This document shows positions 1-11,400 of a DNA stretch of 64,000 nt, in pieces (position 1 is the stretch's first letter; every line of letters begins with the position of its first letter). The notes under the pieces were generated by a model. The model worked only from the letters and a program-made list of their open reading frames with translations. It ran no database searches and had not been told where the DNA came from. Made by a program: the position numbers and the translations under genes. The DNA comes from Pteria penguin (Eukaryota > Mollusca > Bivalvia > Pterioida > Pteriidae), in NCBI GenBank assembly GCA_035048485.1, contig CM068589.1, forward strand, positions 4,280,501-4,344,500, read 5' to 3'.

Positions 1-890
1 ATCTTGGAAAAATTCGGCTAAAAATTGTTTAAAATAGCTTGCTATGAGCCTTTTATGAAACGTTGTGATATAGAAGCATTATAATTTATAATTTGGATGT
101 AAACCAAGGAAAGACCAAATGAATTGTGAGTAATATTTTACTAACAGATTTTACTATTTTTTCAATTCCCGTCGATTCTCTCTGTTGCAGGAATGTAAAG
201 ATGATGGATAAATCCAAAGCACAAGTCCAAAAATCATAAAACCAAAGGACATACAAAATCAGTGAAAATGAAAAACAAATGGAAAATAACAAAATATGTC
301 TACTTGAAGAGCATATGTGAACCCCTGTGATGGAGTGAGATCAGGTGCCCGGGGAGAGTGATCATCTCCTGCTTGCTAGCAACACCCGTCACATATACCC
401 AGTAGAAAGAGTCAGATCGTGTAAATTTCATATGTATTTATATATGGAGAAGTCGACACTTCAATTCAGACACAAGTCCTATACTTGGGTATGACATTTC
501 GGACTAATTATGCATGTGTGATTACAATGGAAACTTGTAATACAAATGTAACACTTTCATATATTTGTCTTGGTTTAAACATTGGATATATGTTCTCGAT
601 GTTGTGTAAACGAATTATGAGAAATAAACTTGAAACTTGGTTACTAGATAGACCATTAAAAGTTTTAACTAAAATATCTAAGTATTATTGGGTTGAAATT
701 ATGAGAAATATATAAATATAAGGATTGCTTTTAATTTTTTATGATTCATTGTATTATGCTTGCAGTCTGTCTTGGAAAAAACATTATTTGTGCAGCATTT
801 CGACTGCCAGCATACCTCAATGCATCGTAAAAAATTAAAAAAAAAAAAAACAATCCTTAACTGAACACTGTGGCACACGTGTCGCGAAAT
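1..890. other. Downstream flank, no gene seen
   Basis: AT-rich sequence with only short random ORFs. The stretch near 330-420 (ending GCAACACCCGTCACA) looks like a piece of a dispersed repeat but I could not define its edges. Confidence 0.5.
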
Positions 891-1095
891 TCGAGATGGG
901 CACATTGCCGCTAAATATCTTAGGAATTTCATGCCCATCAGCTATTGTACGTTCTCCTCGGCTGTCAGTGAGATGGGTGTGTACATTACCGTTAGTTCGG
1001 TATTTCATGCCCATCAGCTATTGTACATTCTCCTCGGCTGTCAGTGAGATGAGCGGGTATATTGCTGTCAGCTAGGTGTTTCGAGCATTTCGATA
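891..1095. repeat. Tandem repeat of about 77 bp, 2.5 copies
   Basis: The segment CATGCCCATCAGCTATTGTA followed by CTCCTCGGCTGTCAGTGAGA occurs twice in full (about 930 and 1008) with a diverged partial copy on the left. Confidence 0.7.
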
Positions 1096-2157
1096 AATTC
1101 CACGTTTATGTAACTGTAAGTCGGAGTTGTACGTTTTCGTATACTGTTGTTTGGATACATATTAAGCAAGGGACATGTACCCACTTGTTGATGACAAGAA
1201 TACGCCCATCCAGTTTTTGTTTTCAACAAGACAGGGACTATAATTATCACTCGTTATGCCTGTGACGTCATTATCAAATGTTTGAATTGTCCGATCTAAT
1301 AATTATAACGTCATAACAATCACAATTATATAACATTTTAACATCCATTGACCCTTTCATTACTACTGTGGAACTGCAGCCTTATTCACAAAGAACCGTA
1401 AGATTTGTCGTAAGTTTGGTGTTGTGCTCTTCTAGTGGCATGCGACTATGCCTGGTTATTTATTTTAAAACTGTCCACACAAACAGATACTAAACGGACT
1501 AGAGGAATAAAAATGGAAATAAATCTTATTACAACACAGCAAAATATTTGTATCCATATGAGCCAAAAAAGGCCTCCGTGTTAAGGAAATTGGTAATAAA
1601 TACGCCAGGAACAGGGAGTTGGATATTGCCTTAACTACGTCTTACAATAGTAGATAAACATAGTATCCAGCAACTGTCCGCGTTGACGGTGCAACACATT
1701 TGCCGCAATGACGTAACGTCGCGTCATATCAGTCGATGACGTCATTTCTCGCAACATTTTCAAACTGGTTGGCCGCAGTCAGAGGATGAAATATTGGAAA
1801 ATGAACGTCCAGTATATTTTTGAAATAAATTTACCTCATTTTCCCATTGTTTCTCCATTTTAGATGACATTTCAATATATAATTACACTTCCTGAGCAGA
1901 CGATTCTATGTAACACTGTTTGGACACCTACGCACAGTAATATGTCTCACGATTTTCAGTCCCAAATCAAATTTTCTACCTTATAGAACTTTATATAAAG
2001 TTTTGCATTGCATTTAAAAGGTAGTGTATTTTAACACAAATTGTTTTGAAGTTACGCTGAGGTTGAAATTACTGAGAAAGAGAAAGCAGGTCTCTGCCTT
2101 TTTAACATAGACGATTTTATGACGATATTACGTCATTTTTACACTTAAGATTGTTCG
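1096..2157. other. Non-coding flank with scattered TGACGTCA-like sites
   Basis: No coding signal. Contains several GACGTCA or near-CRE motifs (about 1263, 1305, 1710 and 1737), probably remnants of the MITE family seen just downstream. Confidence 0.45.
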
Positions 2158-2364
2158 GTCTTTTCGTTATACAGAGTTACTTCCCATTTGGGACGGTATC
2201 TGACGTAAAATAATTATGACGTCATCAAACTCTATGGAAACTGATCTAAAACTCAGGGAAATGATAGTCCATAAATGACGTTTTCATAGGAATTTGATGA
2301 CGTCATAATTGTTTTACGTCAGATACCGTCCTAAATCTGAAGTAACTCTATTTAACGAAAAGAC
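2158..2364. mobile_element. CRE-bearing MITE, copy 1, inverted repeats of about 75 bp
   Basis: Left arm GTCTTTTCGTTATACAGAGT… and right arm (…TTTAACGAAAAGAC) are inverted copies. Both arms contain GACGTAAAA…TATGACGTCATCAAA, so each carries a perfect TGACGTCA. The core shares the motif CTATGGAAACTGATCTAAAA with the copy at 8475-8681. No clear target duplication seen; superfamily unknown. Confidence 0.75.
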
Positions 2365-2675
2365 TCAATACTTCCGACAAAAGCTTAAAGTTAAGAGAGA
2401 TCTTGGCACACGTAAAGTTACGACTAATTTTAGTCTTACCTTAAAAGGTTAAGTTTAAGAATCCTTGTGAATACAGTCAAACTGGAAGGTTTGCACTAAC
2501 GACAAAATTTAGTCCTTTTTTGTGAATAAGGCTGCTGATGTTTTGCTTGGCAAATGATAAATGTTCGCGCAAAAGTTTTGACGTCTCTGACGTCATTTTG
2601 CGGGAAAATTTAGGATTTTGCCAACCAGAAGGTCAGTCCCGTCTATGTAATGCCCGATATGTATATCTGTATTGG

Positions 2676-3036
2676 GTCTTTTTGTTATTTCCCATATGAA
2701 CAGGTATTTTGCGTCACACGGTTGTGACGTCCACCAGTTCTTTGGAAACTGGTGTAAAATACAGGATATATTGAAATAGACGACATACATATTTTATATG
2801 ATATAAGGGATCCAAGACCCGACATGCAGCTCTTATTTTGACGTCATTGCTTAACTTGTGATTTTACTATCTAGTTCTTTACGTCAAAATGAAAACCCCG
2901 ACAAAAAGTAACATGTCGGGTCTTGGGCCGCTTATATCATGTAAAATATTAAGATCGTCTATTGTATGACGTCACAATGGTTTGACGTCAAATACCTTCT
3001 CATATGAAATGGGAAATAACTGCATAACGAAAAGAC
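2676..3036. mobile_element. CRE-bearing MITE, copy 2, interrupted by a nested foldback
   Basis: Same termini as copy 1 (GTCTTTTTGTTATTTCCCAT… / …GCATAACGAAAAGAC) with GACGTCA sites in the arms. The centre holds a second palindrome: arms 2778-2825 and 2912-2960, both with ATATGATATAAG and CAAGACCCGACATG in inverted orientation, around a third small inverted TTTTGACGT pair. Confidence 0.7.
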
Positions 3037-3090
3037 TACATATACAGTGCTTATTACTAAGGAGTAAGGTTTGATGCCCGACTGTATTGT

Positions 3091-4155
3091 GTAGATTAAA
3101 GAGTACACCTAGATCGACCTGACTCGGTGCACACCTACCTGGAGATTAACGAGTACACCTAGATCGACCTATGACTCGATGCACACCTGCCTGGAGATTA
3201 ACTAGTATACCTAGATCTACCTGTGACTAAGTGCACACCTGCCTTGAGAATAACGAGTACACCTAGATCTACCTGTGACTCGGTGCAGACCTGCCTGGAG
3301 ATTAACGAGTACACCTAGATCTACCTGTGACTCGATGCACACCTGCCTGGAGATTAACGAGTACACCTAGATCTACCTGTGACTCGGTGCACACCTGCCT
3401 GGGGATTAACGAGTACACTTATATCTAGATGACTCGGTGCACACCTGCCTGGAGATTAACGAGAACACCTAGATCACTTGTGACTCGGTGCACACCTGCC
3501 TGGAGATTAACGAGTACACATATCTAGATGACTCGGTGCACACCTGTCTGGGATTAACGAGTACACCTAGATCTACCTGTGACACGGTCCACACCTGCCT
3601 GGGAATTATCGAGTACACCTAAATCTACCCGTGACTCGGTGCACACCTGTCTGGAGATAAACGAGTGCACCTAGATCTACCTGTGACTGGGTGCACACCT
3701 GCCTGGAAAATAACGATTACACGCATATCTAGATGTGACTCGATGCACACCTGCCTGGGGATTAACGAGTGCACCTAGATCTACCTGTGACTCGGTGCAC
3801 ACCTGTCTGGAGATTAACGAGTACACCTAGATCTACCTATGACTCGGTGCACACCTACCTGGAGATTAACGAGTACACCTAGATCTACCCGAGACTCGGT
3901 GTACACCTGCCTGGAGAAGAATGGCTACACCTAGATCTACCTGTGAACGGCTACACCTAGATCTACCTGTGACTCAGTGCACACCTGCCTGGAGATTAAC
4001 GAGTACACCTAGATCTACCTGTGACTGGTTGCATACCTGCCTTGAGAGTAATGAGTACACCTAGATCTACCTGTGACTCGATGCGCACCTGCCTTGAGAA
4101 TAATGAGTACACCTATATCTAGATGCGAATGGGTGCACACCTGCCTGGAGATTTA
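3091..4155. repeat. Minisatellite, 52-bp unit, about 20 copies
   Basis: Unit contains GAGTACACCTAGATCTACCT then GTGACTCGGTGCACACCTGC. Copies differ by substitutions and small indels; the period varies. It lies in the downstream flank of the gene. Confidence 0.92.
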
Positions 4156-4162
4156 AACCGGA

Positions 4163-4223
4163 TACACACTACACGATTTTCTCAAAAATTGAAATCGCTT
4201 TCTAAATCACGTATAGTGTGTTT
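4163..4223. repeat. Short imperfect inverted repeat
   Basis: ACACACTACACGATTTTCTC… pairs with …AATCACGTATAGTGTGT. It directly follows the 52-bp array. Confidence 0.45.
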
Positions 4224-4294
4224 TAGCAATTTCATATTTCAGTTTACGACTTGATGCCCGCTCAATCTAGATATGTATACAATAATCAAAATTG

Positions 4295-4528
4295 TGCTAG
4301 TAGAGGATAAAAGCTCCTCTAGCCCTGCTATTAAAGGATAAAAGTTCTACTAGCCCTGCTAGTAGAGGATAAAAGCTCCTCTAGCCCTGCTAGTAGAGGA
4401 TAAAAGCTCCTCTAGCCCTGCTAGTAGAGGATAAAAGCTTCTCTAGCCCTGCTAGTAGAGGATAAAAGCTCCACTAGCCCTGCTAGTAGAGGATAAAAGC
4501 TCCACTAGCCCTGCTAGTAGAGGATAAA
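4295..4528. repeat. Minisatellite, 31-bp unit, about 7 copies
   Basis: Unit contains TGCTAGTAGAGGATAAAAGC then TCCTCTAGCCC. Copies are very similar, which suggests recent expansion. Confidence 0.92.
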
Positions 4529-7500
4529 ATCACAAGAAGACATCAGAATGTATCATAGCAATTTACTCTACATTTGGTCCTACAACACTGGCGTTAGGTG
4601 CCTTTCATTCCACATGTATGCTTCATATCACAATATCAGGCTGAGGTAAGGAGGTATGGTGGACAATTCATGTCATGTTTCTAAAATTTTAAGTATGGCA
4701 GGCATTAAATGTCATAATTCTAAAACAGTTAAGTATGAAGGGTATTTAACATCATGATTCTAAAACAATATAGTAAGGGATGCATTTAAAGCCATTATTC
4801 TTAAACTGTACACTATGTGGACATGAGATGTCAAATTTATAGACATTCAATACACAAAGTATGACAGACACTAAAAGGTATAGTTCTTTAAAACATCTGC
4901 TAAACATGATGGTAATTTAATATCATTTAAACTAACAGTTTGATTTAATACAATGCCAGGCTTCAGTCTCTGTCAAATCTCTTGACAACATTGTGATAGC
5001 TTAAGCAAAGGGTTTTTTTTCCCTTAACATTGTTTAATCAACTTTCTAGTATACTCAAAATACCAGGTATGACAGAAAATACACATATTTATATTTTACT
5101 AGTAACCAAGGTAACAGAAAATTTTTTATATAATTAAGTAATTCTGAAGATTCAATAAGTGCACTTTAGCAATTTATCGAAACGTTCACTGATACAAATT
5201 ACATGGAAGGAAGTACACAACAAAAGGTACACAGCTAAAACATACAGACTTTTCAGAACTTTTTGATGAAAAAATATTGGCTCCCGTGTCCTCTATACTG
5301 TATTGCAGAACCTTTCATGCTATATTAACTAATAAACAAGCTACTCTTAAAGCCAAACAATTCAACCCATTAAGAAACAATGATGACAAACACTTTATGA
5401 CATGCTTCATGTACTACATCTCTATTATCTAACATTATCTCAAACAAAAACGAAAATTTGAGATGTTCTTATCTCAAAGATTTTTCGATGTTTGTCTCTC
5501 ATTCTGTTTTGAGATCATTGTACCATCTCGACAAGAATTATCTCTGAGACTAAGATAGTTATTTCTGAAACACATTGAGATTATAATATCTGAAATGATG
5601 TAAAAGATTGTCCTATCTCAAAAGAGGGACTTTCAGCATATCTCAGCCTTAATTGAGATAAATTATCATTTAATATTCTCTAAGTGAGACTGAATCATTG
5701 AGATAATTAACCTCAAACAGAAAGCGAAATCTGAGATAAAATACAATTTTCAGAGGCATGCATTCACACTGGTATAATAATACAGATTCAATGATAATAA
5801 AAGTGATGGAAAGGAAATGAACAAACATTTGAATTAAGAATAACATTATGAGTAAGTGATAGCATCATCTGATACAGTTAGCTTTTGATATACACATTGT
5901 GAAATAAAAGCTATACACATTGTGAAATTTAGTATTTTACTTAAAATATTGCACTTATCCCAAAGTGGATGAAACTGCTTGGAGCTATATTTCATTTGTA
6001 TTTTTGCATGACCCACCCAGGACGAATAAGAGATACTTATAAAGAAGGTAAAAAACATAAGCTGACCTCTCTTCTTCAAAATACTGCACTGAAATAAAAT
6101 GTCTTGTTTCCTTGGCATCATTTCCTGGTGGGTATTTTATTTTCAAAACACAACATTTTAATCCACAAATGATTAAGTCATTTTGAATATATTTCATTGT
6201 AAGAAAAGAGGCAGCTGTAATTGAATGAATAAAGGGTATTTCTTATACCCCTGCTCAAGGATCAATTTAAATTCCAAAACTGGAGATCTTTCTTAAACAA
6301 CGTACTTAGAAATTTATACCAAATCCATGAAAACATTATTTGTTATTAAATAAAAGAAATCAGAATGAAATGTATCATTTCCAAATGTTTTTAATGTTTT
6401 TGTAGGGTTTTGTATTTTTTGTTTGATCTTTTTAGCTATCTGGAATAATAGAAAGAGGTAGAAAAAAAATGCACATGCAAAAAACATAAATGATGGAAAA
6501 GAATGAAGTGTGATTTTAAATATGCTTATGGGTGATTCAGAAGAACTCTATTTTTGATATTCCATAACCTTATTGAGGAATATCACACACTCGAGACTAT
6601 TCGTCTTCAATGAATATGTGTCATCGGAAGATATTAACATGTTTCTTGTGAATAAATGTCAATTTTAATATGACCTTTTTTCACTAACATTCACATACAT
6701 TACACAACCTTAGTTTAAATTTTCCTGAAACACTGAAAGGTGGTTTTTCGTAAACTGGATGCACTTTGCATCTAAATCAATGGAGCTCAATGATAGATAC
6801 CTTCATTTCTGTGGTGATACTAACGTCAAATAATTTCAGTTCTTGTATGTGTTACTGCATATAAATTTTTCATTTGTCAGTTTCAAGTATAATTGTGAAC
6901 ATGATTTAGGCTAACTCATATTGTGAAGTGGATAAAAATCTGTCCAAACAAAAGGTAGAAAAATTATCGACAAACTGAAACATTGTGGATTTAAAACAAT
7001 ATCGACCATGCAAACTTTTAGAAAAAATATAAAGATTTCGCTATGCAAAATAATTTATGCTATGCATATAATAGATCTATTCTTCAACAAATACAACAAA
7101 TAAATAGTAACAAGATAAAAATATATAATATTAATTTACAAGAAACCAGTGAGATATTCCTTGTTAATATCACGTATTATGAAAATAAGCTATATCAAAG
7201 TAAGTGAGTCCAGGGCCGGTTAGTCTCGTAACACATCTCGGATCTCAATGAGATATCTGAATCTGGTCCCCCCTTGCTTTTTACAATGCTATCTGAGTGC
7301 TGCCAAATAACACCATGGGGAGGTATTTGAGATTTATATGGTTCTAGAATATAGCTAAGTAATAGAAATTTCTTTTTTAGCTATGTTTAGATGAAACTAT
7401 AGGACACAATTATTCCAATAGGAAAACAATAGAAGAAAAGAACATCAATGATGTACCAGGATAAATTTTTTTTATAATAGAAAAGGAAGTTTCAGAAAAT

Positions 7501-7894
7501 AAAATGAAAGTAACAGAGACAAACCAGCCCTAGTGCAGTAGAAACAAGAGTGACAAACTGAACCTTTTCAAACCATAACGACATGTACAGAGCTTGGCTT
7601 CAACATGTTGTTAAAAAATATTCTCATTTTGAAATATATTATGCAGAAAAGGTGACAAATCTTAAACATTTTATACAAAATTTACAAAACATCTTATAAT
7701 CTTACATTCATGACAAAAGAGTTTGAAGTTGTAAGAGAAAAAAAATTCACTGATGACTTTGATGTCACTTCACAACACTATGAGTATGGTAAATTAAAAA
7801 TCTTACACAATGAACAATGAAATGCTAGAAACACCATGTAAAAAAGACAATTACTTGCTTCATCAGAAACTTTGTGTTAGTGTAAATGAATGAC
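4529..7894. other. AT-rich downstream flank, no gene seen
   Basis: No ORF with protein character and no strong tandem array, in contrast to the rest of the window. It may contain the distal 3-prime UTR of the gene. A cluster of GAGATA/TATCTC motifs at 5443-5740 is listed separately. Confidence 0.5.
5443..5740. repeat. GAGATA/TATCTC-rich segment bounded by direct repeats
   Basis: About 14 ATCTCA or TGAGAT motifs in both orientations within 300 bp. The ends share the pattern CTCAAACAAAAACGAAAATT versus CTCAAACAGAAAGCGAAATC as direct repeats. Probably a decayed mobile element or old minisatellite. Confidence 0.4.
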
Positions 7895-8038
7895 TTTATT
7901 TCAAAAAGACAAATTTATCTCAAGAAATCTGAAAATGACAGCAAAGTAAGTAGTCATAATTATCTAATTCTTTCACAATATCTGTTAAATTAGATAAATA
8001 ATGGAAAAATTTAAGCACTGAATGAGCATATGTTTATT
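7895..8038 (-). terminator. Candidate polyadenylation signals of the C2CD2L homologue
   Basis: Two AATAAA hexamers on the minus strand (8033-8038 and 7895-7900) lie 113 and 251 nt past the stop codon. The region is AT-rich, so chance occurrence is likely; further copies exist downstream, and a longer 3-prime UTR cannot be excluded. Confidence 0.3.
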
Positions 8039-8150
8039 TGCAACCTTGATGTACTGTGAAAGAGAAATCGTCAATGACCTTGTAAATCACTTTTTGTCAA
8101 GTATGAACATGAAAAAAATTGCAGCAAGGAGACCTAACTCTGAATATCTA

Positions 8151-8407
8151 CTAGGAGATTAAAGTCTGCCGATGCTGCTGCATTTCCTGTGGATCTGCTG
8201 ATCGATTCAATGAACCCTCCCTAGATTGACCTCGGGATGCACCGCGCGTGGAAGACCGGGATAATGAACTCTCCCTCGATGTTTCACCTCGAGTCTTTGA
8301 CTTATTCCTACCTCTGCGGAATAATTTTTTCAAGCTGCCGCCCAATGACCGTGACTTCTTGAGATTTGGTGAGGCGGGTGGTTTTCCTCGGACCAACTCT
8401 AAATCAT
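8151..8407 (-). CDS. C2CD2L: Exon 15: terminal basic tail and stop codon (residues 662-746)
   Basis: 257 nt with acceptor CCTTACAG|ATG, ending in a TAG stop at 8151-8153. Reads DLELVRGKPPASPNLKKSRS then LGGSLKKLFRRGRNKSKTRG and a Ser/Arg-rich run (SRESSLSRSSTRGASRGQSR). This second polybasic block fits the phosphorylation-controlled membrane tail. The final residues (EMQQHRQTLIS) are not basic and could be a partner-binding end. A MITE ends about 70 nt upstream of the acceptor. Confidence 0.85.
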
Positions 8408-11400
8408 CTGTAAGGATACCACATCAAATATTAACTCATAAAACACAATGATAGCAGTAATAAACAGGCATTTTATCTTTTCCTTACACTGAGTTATTCT
8501 CATTTGGGAGGGTAACTGATCTATAGTAATTATTACATCATTAAATTCTATGGAAACCGATCTAAAACTCAGAGAAATGATGGTCCACAAATGACATTTT
8601 CGTAGGAAATTTATGACAATATAACTGTTTTACTTCAAATGTCGTCCCAAATGGGAAATAAGTCTGTTTAATAAAAAATACTAGAAATCATTAAGTTAAT
8701 GATTTTGTTGGGTTGTCTTATTGTTTTATAATAGTTCCCTAATTATGATATATATTGAAATGTTTTGAATATATCATAATCAATAGAGAGAAAGAGTATA
8801 GTAAAGAGAGAGAGAAACTTACAGATAGAGGATAGAGAGAAAAACAGAGTAGAGAGTGAGAGATACATAAAGAATGAGGATAGAAAGAAAACAGAAGAGG
8901 GAAAGATACATACAGAGAGAGAGTAGAGAGAAAACAGAGAAGAGTGAGAGATACATACAGAGAGAGGATAGAGAGAAAACAGAAGAATGAGAGATACATA
9001 CAGAGAGAGGATAGAGAGAAAACAGAGAAGAGTGAGAGATACATACAGAGAGAGGATAGAGAGAAAACAGTGAAGAGTGAGAGATACATACAGAGAGAGG
9101 ATAGAGAGAAAACAGTGAAGAGTGAGAGATACATACAGAGGGAGGATAGAGAGAAAACGGTGAAGAGTGAGAGATACATACAGAGAGAGGATAGAGAGAA
9201 AACAGAGAAGAGTGAGAGATACATACAGAGAGAGGATAGAGAGAAAACAGAAGAGTGAGAGATACATACAGAGAGAGGATAGAGAGAAAACAGTGAAGAG
9301 TGAGAGATACATTCAGAGAGAAAGGATAGAGAGAAAACAGTGAAGAGTGAGAGATACATACAGAGGGAGGATAGAGAGAAAACAGAGAAGAGTGAGAGAT
9401 ACATACAGAGAGAGGATAGAGAGAAAACAGAGAAGAGTGAGAGATACATTCAGAGAGAGGATAGAGAGAAAACAGTGAAGAGTGAGAGATACATACAGAG
9501 AGAGGATAGAGAGAAAACGGTGAAGAGTGAGAGATACATACAGAGAGAGGATAGAGAGAAAACAGAGAAGAGTGAGAGATACATACAGAGAGAGGATAGA
9601 GAGAAAACAGAGAAGAGTGAGAGATACATACAGAGAGAGGATAGAGAGAAAACAGAGAAGAGTGAGAGATACATACAGAGAGAGGATAGAGAGAAAACAG
9701 TGAAGAGTGAGAGATACATACAGAGAGAGGATAGAGAGAAAACAGTGAAGAGTGAGAGATACATACAGAGAGAGGATAGAGAGAAAATAGAGAAGAGTGA
9801 GAGATACATACAGAGAGAGGATAGACAGAAAACAGAAAAGAGTGAGAGATACATACAGAGAGAGGATAGAGAGAAAACAGTGAAGAGTGAGAGATACATA
9901 CAGAGAGAGGATAGAGAGAAAACAGAGAAGAGTGTGAGATACATACAGAGAGAGGATAGAGAAAACAGAAGAGTGAGAGATACATACAGAGAGAGGATAG
10001 AGAGAAAACAGTGAAGAGTGAGAGATACATACAGAGAGAGGATAGAGAGAAAACAGAAGAGTGAGAGATACATACAGAGAGAGGATAGAGAGAAAACAGT
10101 GAAGAGTGAGAGATACATACAGAGAGAGGATAGAGAGAAAACAGAGAAGAGTGAGAGATACATACAGAGAGAGGATAGAGAGAAAACAGAAGAGTGAGAG
10201 ATACATACAGAGAGGGGATAGAGAGAAAACAGAAGAGTGAGAGATACATACAGAGAGAGGATAGAGAGAAAACAGAGAAGAGTGAGAGATACATACAGAG
10301 AGAGGATAGGCTGAAAACAGAGGAGAGTGAGAGATACATACAGAGAGAGGATAGAGAGAAAACAGAGAAGAGTGAGAGATACATACAGAGAGAGGATAGG
10401 CTGAAAACAGAGGAGAGTGAGAGATACATACAGAGAGAGGATAGAGAGAAGAGTGAGAGATACATACAGAGAGAGGATAGGCTGAAAACAGAGGAGAGTG
10501 AGAGATACATACAGAGAGAGGATAGAGAGAAAACAGAGAAGAGTGAGAGATACATACAGAGAGAGGATAGGCTGAAAACAGTGAAGAGTGAGAGATACAT
10601 ACAGAGAGAGGATAGAGAGAAAACAGTGAAGAGTGAGAGATACATACAGAGAGAGGATAGAGAGAAAACAGTGAAGAGTGAGAGATACATACAGAGAGAG
10701 GTGATAAAGGTAAAGACTAATAAAGCCACACAGAGAGATAAATTGTACAAAATACTGTAATAAAAACCCAACATATAACCTATCTAGTAATAAAACTGTC
10801 ATCTTATATTGTAAAATGAATTGGATTAAATACACAAGTAATTAATACAAATATTCACAATACCACTCCAGGGATAACAAATATTCACAATACCACTCCT
10901 GGGGTAAGGAATGTTCACAATACCAGTAGAGAATGATACAATGCAATATCAATACATGTATTACATCTATCATCAAAAAGAGTAAGACAAGAGAAGAAAT
11001 ACAACATGCAAAGTGTGGTTTTACTGGTTGGTTTGGGATTGGGCTTGGCTGTCATGAGGAAGTGCACAAGAAATTTAACCTTATCATCCTAAATACTTAT
11101 ATAGCAAGCCAAAAATCTTAAAAGTATACCGTAACACAAGCTATGGCCTTACATGCAAAGTACAAGTGCTCCTATGGTTGTACTGCCATGTGGCGAGTGA
11201 GAAAGTAGGCCCATTAACCAGTACTAGTGCCCCTCTGAATGTACATGTACTGCGCTGTGCAGATTGGGAAATTAGGCCCATTGACCAGTATTAGTGACTC
11301 TCTGACTGCATTGCTATGTGGTCAGTTGAGAGCAAGTCCATTAACTAGTTATTAATAAAAATTAAGTGATTTATTTTTAAGAGTGCCTTTATGAAAGACA

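Noticed and set aside
3091..4155. CRISPR-like array (regular repeats with variable parts)
   Set aside because: Units are contiguous variants of one 52-bp sequence without unique spacers, in an animal genome.
8739..10835. Long ORFs (up to 651 codons on minus, 224 on plus) of simple repeats such as KSERYIQREDREKTE or CMYLSLFTVFSLSSL
   Set aside because: They are frame-open readings of a 45-bp minisatellite on both strands and in several frames; no start context, no flanking exon fits, and the array is inside intron 14.
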